From contig CBDCYN010000010.1 in assembly GCA_965224205.1 (NCBI GenBank), forward strand, positions 10,528 through 74,527: a stretch of 64,000 bases of DNA, given 5' to 3'. The stretch comes from CBDCYN01 sp965224205. GTDB taxonomy: Bacteria; Planctomycetota; Phycisphaerae; Phycisphaerales; Phycisphaeraceae. The notes under the pieces were generated by a model. The model was not told the origin of the DNA and did not search any database. It was given only the letters and a program-made list of their open reading frames with translations. The position numbers were made by a program, and so were the translations under genes. Position 1 is the stretch's first letter, and every line of letters begins with the position of its first letter. Positions 42,451 to 51,003 of this stretch are shown piece after piece.

Positions 42451-43428
42451 ATGTCAAGTTATAGCGCGGCTGTCGGAATTTTTTCGGTCCACACGCACGC
42501 CAGGGCGGCGGTCCACAAACTCAAACTTGATGGGTTTGATATCCGGAGGGTGTCGGTCATCGGGAAGCACTGCCACGTCAACGACCGCATGAAGTATTGG
42601 GGTCAGCAGAGCGCCTTCTGGTCTGGGGTCTGGGGGCTGATGTTCAGCACCGGGATTTTTCAGGTGCGGGGGATCGGACGGTTGCTTGTGGCCGGACCGC
42701 TGTTGGCCACGATCATCGAGATGATCGAACGTACGACTGACCATGAGGATGACGCCGTGGGGACCGGGCTGCGCACGATAGGCATCTCTGCGGAAAGCAT
42801 CACCCGGTATGAAGAGACCGTCAAGACCGGGAACTTCGTTTTGATCTTCCAGGGCGAGGACGAAGAGGCCCAGAAGACCAAACAGGTCTTCGAGCAGACC
42901 GGGTCGATCAGCACCACCCTCCATGTCGAGTGCGCAGATGCCCACGAGATCGATGACCTCAATCCCAATTGGAACAGGCAAGCCATGAAAAATCCCGTGA
43001 CTCTATCGATAGAAACGCATGAAACCTCAACCCAATCTTCACACGGCGTGCCCCACAGCGCGTCCGTGGTGATCCCCGAAGCCTTCCTCGAAGATCTTCT
43101 CAGGCGGGCGGACGACCTGTGGACCAAGGCTGAGTTGGCACACGATCTTCACGTCGCGAAGATTCGACAGCGGCCCAATGTGAACAGGACCGACGGTGAG
43201 CCCGGGCAGGACTTGCATGGAAAAGCTGCGACGGTGCATCAATCACAACAACACGGCGGGGCACGATCGTTTCGAATCACCATGAGATCGAGTCGGGGCT
43301 CTGATACCGAATTTTTTCCCAGGACAGGCCGGCTGAGGAGACCGGCCTGTCCTGGGTTTATCTATCAGCTTTTCCGCCGCCGTGGTGTTCGCGGCAGCGA
43401 TGATTCCAGAACCGATCACATTATTTAA
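42451..43428 (+). CDS. Stress-type membrane-associated protein with unusual tail
   Basis: 325 aa from ATG 42451 (GGAAGG upstream). Residues 1-150 resemble general-stress proteins of the DUF1269/17M kind: AVGIFSVHTHARAAVHKLKL, a Gly-rich hydrophobic region (FWSGVWGLMFSTGIFQVRG; LLVAGPLLATIIEM) and FVLIFQGEDEEAQKTKQVFE. The segment beyond about residue 190 is hydrophilic and low in structure. The frame runs straight through a perfect terminator hairpin at 43318-43356, so the last 35 codons are probably not natural and a frameshift or lost stop is likely. Confidence 0.6.
   Translation: MSSYSAAVGIFSVHTHARAAVHKLKLDGFDIRRVSVIGKHCHVNDRMKYWGQQSAFWSGVWGLMFSTGIFQVRGIGRLLVAGPLLATIIEMIERTTDHEDDAVGTGLRTIGISAESITRYEETVKTGNFVLIFQGEDEEAQKTKQVFEQTGSISTTLHVECADAHEIDDLNPNWNRQAMKNPVTLSIETHETSTQSSHGVPHSASVVIPEAFLEDLLRRADDLWTKAELAHDLHVAKIRQRPNVNRTDGEPGQDLHGKAATVHQSQQHGGARSFRITMRSSRGSDTEFFPRTGRLRRPACPGFIYQLFRRRGVRGSDDSRTDHII
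43318..43360 (+). terminator. Strong intrinsic terminator inside the preceding reading frame
   Basis: CCCAGGACAGGCCGG and CCGGCCTGTCCTGGG form 15 perfect pairs around CTGAGGAGA, followed by TTTA. It marks the true end of the hflK-distal transcription unit. Confidence 0.8.
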
Positions 43429-43440
43429 TGAGGAACGATT

Positions 43441-43560
43441 ACATGCATATTGATCTTTCAAGGAACGATCGACGAGGTCGAGAACGCCCGCAAGGCTCTC
43501 GATCTCGCCAAACCCACGGAAACGGCGATGCATGTCCATGACCCAGTGTCTGGCGCCTAA
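43441..43560 (+). pseudogene. Fragment of a second DUF1269-like paralogue
   Basis: The frame reads ILIFQGTIDEVENARKALDL then AKPTETAMHVHDPVSGA and a stop. ILIFQGT...A matches FVLIFQGEDEEA of the gene at 42451, followed by an equivalent helix. Only the last 39 codons survive; no start is present. Confidence 0.6.
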
Positions 43561-43654
43561 ACGTTGAATGCAGGGTTGGGTACCGGCCGTTCGGAGGAGA
43601 GCGGCCGGCACCCACCGCCTGCCAAGTATTTTGAAACATTGAAAGGATCTTACT

Positions 43655-43819
43655 ATGGGATGGATTTTACTAATTGTCGTCGTCCTGCTTCTCATTGGCG
43701 TCCTGCCCACTTGGGGCCACAGCCGCACTTGGGGGTACGGGCCGAGCGGGGGTTTGGGGTTGGTGTTGGTCATCCTGCTGGTGATGGTGCTGATGGGGTA
43801 CATCCCCCGCGGGTTCTAG
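43655..43819 (+). CDS. DUF3309 small membrane protein
   Basis: 54 aa; GAAAGGA lies eight bases before the ATG. The DUF3309 pattern is clear: ILLIVVVLLLIGVLPTW, then GYGPSGGLG, then LVLVILLVMVLMGYIPRGF, two hydrophobic helices joined by a Gly-rich turn. Common next to stress genes, function unknown. Confidence 0.9.
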   Translation: MGWILLIVVVLLLIGVLPTWGHSRTWGYGPSGGLGLVLVILLVMVLMGYIPRGF

Positions 43820-43876
43820 ACGGTCCGGCGATCGCTTGACGCCAAACATCTTTTACAGATTCATCTGGAATCCAAA

Positions 43877-43981
43877 ATGAAATTCATACTGTTCATCATC
43901 ATGTTATTCGTGGCCGTTTACATCGGCGGCTTGCGTCCTAGGAAGACGCATTCGCCCGCCATGACACGCGGCCGCAAATAG
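43877..43981 (+). CDS. Very small membrane peptide
   Basis: 34 codons: one hydrophobic helix KFILFIIMLFVAVYIGG followed by a basic tail RPRKTHSPAMTRGRK. No strong ribosome site. Small single-helix proteins of this sort are frequent beside DUF3309 genes, but translation is uncertain. Confidence 0.4.
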   Translation: MKFILFIIMLFVAVYIGGLRPRKTHSPAMTRGRK

Positions 43982-44029
43982 ACACGGATGTGTGTAGGCA
44001 AGACGTGAAAGTAACGGAGGAGCGTCACG

Positions 44030-44326
44030 GTGAAATCCATGGCCCCGCAAAAGAACCTCGCGGACCCGCCGAAACCGGGACAAAGGGTGTCGCTCGTCCA
44101 ACAGATCCCACACGGGGTGGATCACTGCTGGATGCACCGCGTCACCGGGACCGTTGTGCAAGTTGGTCAAAGAAAGACCGGCGCGTGGTATACGCACGCT
44201 CGGGACGGAACGCTGTGGCTGGATCGTATGTTGATCCGAAAGGACGATGGCGAACTGACCGAATGCATTCTCGATTCGTATTCACACATCCATGTTCTTG
44301 TCGATCCAGGGACAGTCAAGGCATGA
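44030..44326 (+). CDS. Conserved small soluble protein, unknown
   Basis: 98 aa from GTG 44030 with GGAGGAGC upstream. Strand-rich and SH3-like in appearance: PGQRVSLVQQIPHGVDHCWM, RVTGTVVQVGQRKTGAWYTH, DGTLWLDRMLIRK. Could be a small nucleic-acid or cell-wall binding barrel. Overlaps by ATGA a further short frame of 34 codons (44323-44427). Confidence 0.6.
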   Translation: MKSMAPQKNLADPPKPGQRVSLVQQIPHGVDHCWMHRVTGTVVQVGQRKTGAWYTHARDGTLWLDRMLIRKDDGELTECILDSYSHIHVLVDPGTVKA

Positions 44327-44696
44327 TCGAATTCAGACTGGAATCCATGATAACGACAGAAGGTCATTCAGATCAGATCTACTTGAGTTGTGCCCCCCTC
44401 CGCGGTGGTGTTTTATCACCGGAGTAGTGCGGCCTGTCGTTATCGAGTGTGTCTAGGAGAACTTCGTTACAAGATCGGATTAGCCGGATCGCAGATCAGG
44501 TCGTAGATATGTAGTATCCTCAGCTTCATTGAACCTGGATTTCACAGTGGTTTACACCTGTGGTGAGATGATCCCCAATAGACACGTGTATTTCCCAATT
44601 GCGGCGTCAGACACAATGCCCCGCTTTCCCATGGTTTCACTAGATCAGCTTCTGGATCGGCTGGTGAATTAGCGTTCCTCTCGATCGAACAACATT
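44327..44696. other. Intergenic stretch before the second GT4-GH130 pair
   Basis: Apart from a doubtful 34-codon frame to 44427 and a weak hairpin CTCCG/CGGAG near 44398-44424, I see no gene, repeat or clear promoter. Confidence 0.3.
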
Positions 44697-45734
44697 ATGG
44701 TGAAAGGCGACAAAAAAGTGGCGGTGCTCTCACCGGTGGCCTGGAGGACGCCTCCCCGGCAATATGGCGCCTGGGAAACCGTGGCGAGCAACATCGCTGA
44801 AGGCCTCGTCGCTCGCGGTTGGGACGTGACTCTGTTCGCCACGGGGGATTCGGTAACGCGCGGTCACCTCCACGCCGTCGTGGACCGAGGGTACGAAGAA
44901 GACTCGACGGTCGATCCCAAGGTGGCCGAATACCTGCACATTTCGGAAGTTTTCGAACACGCCACCGAGTTTGACCTGATCCACAGCCACTACGACTTCA
45001 TGGCCTTGACCTATACCCGGCTGGTCAAAACACCGGTCTTGACGACCATCCATGGGTTTTCTTCCGCCAAGATCATGCCCGTCTACCGGAAATATCAGGA
45101 CGGCTACTTTGTTTCCATCAGCGACTCCGATCGCGACCCGACACTCAACTACCTGGCGACCGTTTACAATGGGATCGATCTGTCGTTGTACCCGCTTCAG
45201 GATCGTGGTGGTGACGACCTGGTTTTCCTGGGCCGGATCCACCCGGACAAGGGCGTTCACCTGGCCATTGAAGTGGCTCGCCTAAGCGGGCGGCGTTTGA
45301 TTATCGCAGGCATTATCCAGGACGAGGCTTATTTCCGCGAACACGTTGAACCGCATCTCGATGACCAGAGCATCTGTTATGTCGGACCGGCGGGCATCGC
45401 GGGAAAAAACGAGTTGTTCGCCCGAGCCTACGCCCTGCTGCATCTGAACACCATCCCGGAACGGTTCGGACTGGTCCTGGCCGAAGCCAATGCCGCCGGC
45501 GTGCCCGTGGTCGCGATGGACCTGGGCTCCTGCCGCGAGGTGATCAAAGACGGGCAGACTGGATTCCTGGTCGATAATGTGAAACAAGCCGTTGCGGTCC
45601 TGGAACGTATTGCGGAAATCGATCGCCGTGCTTGCCGTCGCCGCGTTCAGAAATGCTTTTCCATCGAGACCATGGTGGAGGCGTATGAGCGTGTTTACAC
45701 AACCATTTTTGAATTGGAAGCAAGCAAACAATGA
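44697..45734 (+). CDS. GT4-family glycosyltransferase
   Basis: 345 aa. GT-B fold with VAVLSPVAWRTPPRQYGAWE, DLIHSHYDFMALTYTRLVKT, VYNGIDLSLYPL, the donor-site region FLGRIHPDKGVHLAIEVARL and the C-terminal ERFGLVLAEANAAGVPVVAM, which carries the family's E-x7-E motif. Transfers a sugar, probably mannose or glucose, to an unknown acceptor. Its stop overlaps the GH130 start (ATGA). No clear ribosome site before ATG 44697. Confidence 0.9.
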   Translation: MVKGDKKVAVLSPVAWRTPPRQYGAWETVASNIAEGLVARGWDVTLFATGDSVTRGHLHAVVDRGYEEDSTVDPKVAEYLHISEVFEHATEFDLIHSHYDFMALTYTRLVKTPVLTTIHGFSSAKIMPVYRKYQDGYFVSISDSDRDPTLNYLATVYNGIDLSLYPLQDRGGDDLVFLGRIHPDKGVHLAIEVARLSGRRLIIAGIIQDEAYFREHVEPHLDDQSICYVGPAGIAGKNELFARAYALLHLNTIPERFGLVLAEANAAGVPVVAMDLGSCREVIKDGQTGFLVDNVKQAVAVLERIAEIDRRACRRRVQKCFSIETMVEAYERVYTTIFELEASKQ

Positions 45735-46669
45735 TGAACCCGGACCTCGTCAGGCGATACGCCCACAACCCGATCCTCACGAAGAACGACATCCCTTACT
45801 CTGTGGAGACCGTTCATAACGCTGCCGTGGTGAAGCATGAAGACCAATACGTGATGCTCTTCCGCTCCCACCTGCGCACCGGGAGGTCCATCATCGGCAT
45901 AGCACGCAGTGGTGACGGATTCCATTTTACCGCTGATCCGCGACCCTTCCTGGTTCCCCAGCATAGTGACCCTTTCGCCGAATATGAAGCATTTGGCGTG
46001 GAGGACCCGCGTGTGACCCGGCTAGAAGACGAGTACGTCATCACCTATAGCGCCTATTCAAAAAACGGCGTACGTATCGCCCTGGCCAAAACCAAAGACT
46101 TCAACGAGGTGGAGAAGTTTTCTTTGATCACGGAGGCGGATTATCGCAACGTGGTCATCTTTCCCGAAAAGTTCAACGGGCTCTACGCGCGGCTTGATCG
46201 TCCTCATTCGGAAATCGCTCCTTGGTCGATGTGGATCTCCTATTCGCCGGATCTGAGATTCTGGGGTGAGTCTCAGTTGATCATGAAGCCCGAGCCGTAT
46301 CACTGGGATGAAATGAAAATCGGCCCCGGCGCCCCGCCGATCAAGACCGAACAGGGGTGGCTATCGATCTACCACGGCGTCTTTCAAACGATGGATGGAT
46401 CGGTTTATCGTCTAGGGGTCGCGCTGCACGACCTCAATAACCCAGCAAAGATTGTCGGCGTAGGCGATTCTTGGATTTTGCAACCCGAAGATCCCTGGGA
46501 AATCACCGGGTATGTTCACAACGTGGTCTTTACTTGTGGCGCCGTTGCGGAACCCGACGGGACCGTGAAGATTTACTGGGGCGGCGCCGATACCGTCATG
46601 TGCGTCGGTGAGGCGGATCTCTCGGATCTAGTTGCGATGTGTTTAGACCACGCCAGACCCGCGAAATGA
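45731..46669 (+). CDS. GH130-family beta-mannosidase/phosphorylase, short form
   Basis: 312 aa. GH130 motifs in order: ETVHNAAVVKHEDQYVMLFR, FGVEDPRVTRLEDEYVITYS, MKIGPGAPPIKTEQGWLSIY and YVHNVVFTCGAVAEPDGTVK, with the general acid region EDPRVT. It is shorter than the copy at 29412 and has no N-terminal extension. Pairs with the preceding GT4 gene; mirror image of the pair at the other end of the island. Confidence 0.92.
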   Translation: MMNPDLVRRYAHNPILTKNDIPYSVETVHNAAVVKHEDQYVMLFRSHLRTGRSIIGIARSGDGFHFTADPRPFLVPQHSDPFAEYEAFGVEDPRVTRLEDEYVITYSAYSKNGVRIALAKTKDFNEVEKFSLITEADYRNVVIFPEKFNGLYARLDRPHSEIAPWSMWISYSPDLRFWGESQLIMKPEPYHWDEMKIGPGAPPIKTEQGWLSIYHGVFQTMDGSVYRLGVALHDLNNPAKIVGVGDSWILQPEDPWEITGYVHNVVFTCGAVAEPDGTVKIYWGGADTVMCVGEADLSDLVAMCLDHARPAK

Positions 46670-46732
46670 GGACGACTCCTTGCCATCTGCAGGGATCGAG
46701 TTTCGCAATAAATTGTGCCTTTCACACTCTAG

Positions 46733-48126
46733 TACTACAGTCGCGTTTTGTCTGGAGCTCTGGGCGCGGTAATGGCATCGGCGTGCGATGGCTTGGTGGC
46801 GACGGCGCCAGAAAGACCAAGCTAGAGCTTGTTCGGTGTCGCTGAGTCGGGGCCAGACGATCACGAGCAGCAGTCGTCGTACTTCCGGCTCAGTCAGCGG
46901 CACCAAGTCAGCGCCCTTTTTTGTCTCGGTTCGTTCGCCTCGGCTCGCACCGCTGCTAGGAAGACCAACGCCAGCATCGATAGCGTGATGTCCCGGTACC
47001 AGCCGTGCCAAGATCGCACCTCATACTCGTCCAAGCCCGTTTCTTGTTTGGCCGTTTCGAAGCAGCATTCGATCCCCCAGCGTTGGCTCGCCGCCACCGC
47101 CAGGTCTTGGCCGGTCGACTCGGGCGGGACCAGGCACAGATAGTAAGCCCGTTGCATCGGGTCTTCGACGCTTCGACGCACCAGCAGCCAGCGGATCAAC
47201 CCTCGCTCGGTCGGCACGCCCAATTTCCCCGCCGTCCAGTCGTACACCCGCGGCCCCTTGGACCCCTCGGCGACACTGAAACGAAACCAGTGCTCATCCG
47301 GCACGTCTCGAGTGATCGCGTCGATCCGACGCGGTTGGAGATCCACCCAAAGCCGCTGTTGACTCGATACCGCCAGCACATACGGCTGACCCTTGACCTC
47401 CAAAAAAGTAGCGGAACTTGCTGTCACTGCCGTACACCTCATCGGCCAGCACCCACCGGGGCGCCAACCCGGCGGCGAAGGCGTGTTCGAGCATCCCCAT
47501 CGCTAATCGTGGCTTGGTCGCAAACACCACATCCTCCGGCACGTTCGCCTCACGGCGACGAGCCCCATCCTCGCACCAGCTCTTGGGCAGGTACAACGCC
47601 CGGTCGATCAACGCCCGGCCCCGCGATCCGACCAACGCCAAGAATACCCCGATCTGACAGTTCTCGATCCGACCCGCCGTGCCGCTGTATTGACGCTGCA
47701 CCCCCGCCGACTTGTCGCCCTTCTTGAGGAATCCCGTCTCGTCGACGATCAGCACCCCGCCCTCATCATTGGCCAAGAGGTGCTCGCCCACGTAGCGGAT
47801 CACCTCGTCTCGCACCGCGTGGGCGTCCCAGCGTGCAGGCCCCAGCAAGCGCTGGACCCCATGAGGGGTGGCGTCGCCGAGGTACTCGGCGAGTTGCCAA
47901 CCGTTCTTACGTTTCACCGGTCCCAGCAACCCACGCACATACGCCTGGGCTCGCCCCCGAAAATCCCGACGACCGAAGCACATCGCGATTCGCTGGCACA
48001 ACAACTCGAAATGTTGTCCCCACCCCACAACCGACAGAGCATCCATGCTCATCATTTGATCTCCACATCGAAGCAACACGCTCCGTGACGAAAATCATCG
48101 GCATTCAGAAAAGCGCGACTGTAGTA
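46733..48126 (-). mobile_element. IS701-like insertion sequence (transposase frameshifted)
   Basis: 1394 bp with inverted ends TACTACAGTCGCG / CGCGACTGTAGTA, bordered by CTAG on each side (46729-46732 and, split by the later insertion, 48127-48128 plus 48999-49000). CTAG-type 4-bp duplications are usual for IS701. The right duplication is itself the target of the IS5-type copy B. Confidence 0.85.
46894..48079 (-). pseudogene. IS701-like transposase, frame broken in a homopolymer
   Basis: Frame 1 (48079 to 47294) carries LLANDEGGVLIVDETGFLKK (first Asp) and APRWVLADEVYGSDSKFRYF (second Asp); frame 2 (to 46894) continues LEVKGQPYVLAVSSQQRLWV and holds RWGIECCFETAKQETGLDEY (Glu). The frames join at a run of six A on the plus strand (47402-47407); removing one base gives a continuous protein of about 390 aa. 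A real inactivation, programmed slippage or a sequencing error would all look the same. Confidence 0.8.
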
Positions 48127-48129
48127 CTA

Positions 48130-48997
48130 GGTGCTACGGACATTCACGTGCAGCCCGTGATGGCTGCGGCGAGCCAGATGAATGCGGCGAAGTTCTCGGC
48201 TTTCTTTTCATAGCGGGTGGCGACGCGGCGGCATTGTTTGATGCGGCGGAAGAAGCGTTCGATCACGTTGCGGTGTTTGTAGCGGCGACGGTCGTAACGC
48301 TTCCTGCGTTTGCGAGTGGGGTTGGGACGTATGCATGACTTGGCCTTTGCCTCACGGATGAGTTGGCGAAGCGCGTTGCTGTCGTAGGCGGCATCGGCGA
48401 TGACATGTTTGGGCTTCAAGCCTGACAGCAGCACCGGGGCCTGGGGGGCGTCGCCACGCTGCCCGGCGGTGACCACCATCCGCAGCAACCGGCCATTCTG
48501 GTCTACTGCCGCGTGTAGCTTGGTCGTCAGCCCGCCGCGGGATCGGCCCAGGCATCGACGGGTGTCGGCGTCTTCTTTTTTTCGTGGAGCAACCTTCGGC
48601 CGGTCGAGGCGGTCGGGTGGGCCTTGACGCTGGTCGAGTCCAGTTGCAGTTCTTCGGGCGCGTCGTCGTCGACCAGATCCGGGTCACCCAACGCCTTGGC
48701 GACCCGTTGCCACACGCCCGACGCACACCAGCGGTCGTATCGCTTCCACACGCTGTTGGGCTTGCCGAAGCGTTCGGGCAGATCATCCCAAGGGATGCCG
48801 GTCTTGAGGACGTAGAGCACCGCGTTGACGAACAGGCGGTTGTCAGCGGCGGTGCGGCCGGGGTCGCCCGTCTTTCCGGGCAAGTGATCGCGGATGCGCT
48901 CCCATTGTTCATCGGTCAGTTCGTGGCGTCGTCGCATCGGGGTCCTCCATGACCTCAAATGCAATCATAGGCCAGAATCATGAATGTCCGTAGCACC
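48130..48997 (-). mobile_element. IS5-family (IS427-type) insertion sequence, copy B
   Basis: Appears identical to copy A (16039-16906), offset by 32091 bp. Flanking TA at 48128-48129 and 48998-48999; target is the CTAG duplication at the right end of the IS701-like element, so it arrived later. Two identical copies in opposite accessory regions can recombine and delete or excise the 32 kb between them, since they are in the same orientation. Confidence 0.92.
48144..48937 (-). CDS. IS5/IS427 transposase, copy B, -1 frameshift
   Basis: Same two-frame protein as at 16053-16846; slippery A7 on the coding strand at 48576-48582. All three catalytic residues are present, so the copy should be active. 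Confidence 0.88.
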
Positions 48998-49000
48998 TAG

Positions 49001-49339
49001 AGCATTTATCAGTTGGTTATACAGGCTGTCGATCACGCGTTGAGACCCGGGCAGCTGATACAACCGCCAGCCGATGAGTATCGACGATAGGTTGCACTAT
49101 ACATATGCGGGGCATATCGGACCTCGGCCTCCGTTTCTCTTGCGGTCCTTTATCCAGCGAAGCGTCTTACCCCCCTAGCGTTAGCGGCGTGAGCTGGCCG
49201 GGGAAGGTCAGCTCACGATCGTGTGCGGCTGCACTCGTCCCTCGGGTACCAAAGCCTCTTGGCCTACGATCTTCAGACCGTCTGACCTTACCCATCCTAC
49301 AGTCTACAATCCTTAGGAAAGATCAACTGAAGGGAAGCC
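49001..49339. other. Intergenic stretch with one hairpin
   Basis: No gene seen. GTGAGCTG (49189-49196) pairs with CAGCTCAC (49209-49216), eight pairs, without a T-run. Nothing else recognised. Confidence 0.3.
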
Positions 49340-49858
49340 ATGGATAAGGACCTCTTTGAGAAGATAGACCCGCTCGTCGATGACATCGCAGGCCAGATCA
49401 GCGAATTGATCGATGGCGACACCCTGAGCAAACTCAAGCAGAAACTTGCCGACGTGAGCCGTGAACTGAGCGGGTATTCTCTGACGCTCGAAATGAACGT
49501 GCAGCTCTTCGATCCCGAATACGAACGGAGCCTGCCGCTGCTTCAAACCGGTCTAGCCTCGTCCGATGGTGAGACGCCGTATCAGATCTGGGGCGATTCG
49601 ACCCCTCATCGGTACATCGTCAACGGTGAAATGATGATCGTTCCTCACGACCACTGCCCTGAGTGCTGGGGACGCTGGGAAGCAAAGGGACTGCACCCGA
49701 ATTGTCCGCAGTGTGGCGTGGCCATGGGCGACCAGATCAAGCTGTTGCTAGATTCCGACCGCTGCCCACATTGTGAAGACGGCACGGTGACCGTCAGCCA
49801 GCCCCGGTGCACCCAATGTGGCTTGACCGTCAATCCAGATCACGTCCAATGGGGATAA
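49340..49858 (+). CDS. Double zinc-ribbon protein, unknown function
   Basis: 172 aa; GAAGGGAAG precedes the ATG. Helical N-terminus (DIAGQISELIDGDTLSKLKQ), then four CxxC knuckles in the last 70 residues: CPECWGRW, CPQCG, CPHC and CTQCG, enough for two zinc ribbons. Likely binds nucleic acid or a protein partner. No neighbour explains its role. Confidence 0.65.
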   Translation: MDKDLFEKIDPLVDDIAGQISELIDGDTLSKLKQKLADVSRELSGYSLTLEMNVQLFDPEYERSLPLLQTGLASSDGETPYQIWGDSTPHRYIVNGEMMIVPHDHCPECWGRWEAKGLHPNCPQCGVAMGDQIKLLLDSDRCPHCEDGTVTVSQPRCTQCGLTVNPDHVQWG

Positions 49859-50064
49859 GCAGGATGACCTCAGAATACTTGAAACAAGAAGACTAGAGAC
49901 CGGTGACTCTCGTTCACCCTTTCCCCCTCCCGTCCAGGATGCCACGCTTTTCCTACCCCCCTACCGCTCAGGAATTGCCTGACCTACGGCCTGGAGACGT
50001 CGAATTATTCATATCACCCGAGTAACGGATGTCGAACGAAACCCAAGTGATGGTCACATGTCAT

Positions 50065-51003
50065 CTAATCGTTGCCATAGTCCGGTTCGTAGTCTGGTTC
50101 GACCTCTCGGGTATCTTCAAATTCGGTGGGCAAATCCCCGTCTGAGATTTCGTCGTTGCCGTGGAGAACCAGTCCGCACCCATTGCAATTGAACGATTCA
50201 GACGTAAACACTACATTTTCGAACTGCCATACACCCATCTCGTCGTACTCAATAGGGAGACGATGGCTCTCTGCCTCGTACCCGAACAGCCAACCCTTTG
50301 CCGTACAGGCTGGACAAAGAACCCGACAATGTGAATCGGATTCGAGGTAGGTATTCCGATGGGCGGCAGGAGTGTACGTCTGCTCAATGAATTCAAGTAA
50401 GGCCCGTCGTTCGTCAGATTCTGGGGGGTACCGCTCGTCGAATTCCTTGCGGCAACGAGCGATTCGAGCTTCGACAGCGGTTGCCCGAGTTCGTGAAGAG
50501 TCTGCGATCACTTCTCGAGCTCGGGCTGCGTCGTCAGCCCCAACCCAGTCATCCAACGACCGACCGGTGAGTCCAGATAGTAGGTCCGCAATAGTCCAAA
50601 ACTGCGGTATCCAAGCGCGTTGATCGAGATCTATAGTGGGGCTCGACCCGGTATGAAGCTCTTCGTTACGGCGATTCGCCATCAGCAAGCAGAAGCGATT
50701 TGCACGATGGTCATACTCCCTAAAGACGGAGGCAAGTCGTTCATAGGTCGTCTTTGCAGCGATCGACCGCGTAGCATCGGTAACTGGACGTCCACACGCG
50801 ACCAGAAGACTGCCTACCTTCGTTGGATCTGCGACCAACACAGGATGAACTGTTGCCAGGGCGGCCTTGCCTAGAAGTTCGAGAGCGAGAGCAGCCCAGG
50901 TATGGAAAGTCGATGGGTCTCCAGCATCTCGAGCAGCAATGCCGCGCTCGATGAAAATTTTAGACTTCGACCAAAGTGCTGTGGGATCAAACGGAGTTGT
51001 CAT
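50065..51003 (-). CDS. HEPN-type protein with C-terminal zinc ribbon
   Basis: 312 aa from ATG 51003, which overlaps the stop of the upstream gene (ATGA). A helical N-terminal domain contains RNEELH in LLMANRRNEELHTGSS, matching the R-N-x3-H active site of HEPN ribonucleases. The C-terminal part has CPAC and CNGC about 45 residues apart, a zinc ribbon. HEPN proteins in accessory regions often act as toxins or antiviral RNases. An acidic tail (EVEPDYEPDYGND) ends it. RNase activity is inferred. Confidence 0.6.
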   Translation of the reverse strand: MTTPFDPTALWSKSKIFIERGIAARDAGDPSTFHTWAALALELLGKAALATVHPVLVADPTKVGSLLVACGRPVTDATRSIAAKTTYERLASVFREYDHRANRFCLLMANRRNEELHTGSSPTIDLDQRAWIPQFWTIADLLSGLTGRSLDDWVGADDAARAREVIADSSRTRATAVEARIARCRKEFDERYPPESDERRALLEFIEQTYTPAAHRNTYLESDSHCRVLCPACTAKGWLFGYEAESHRLPIEYDEMGVWQFENVVFTSESFNCNGCGLVLHGNDEISDGDLPTEFEDTREVEPDYEPDYGND

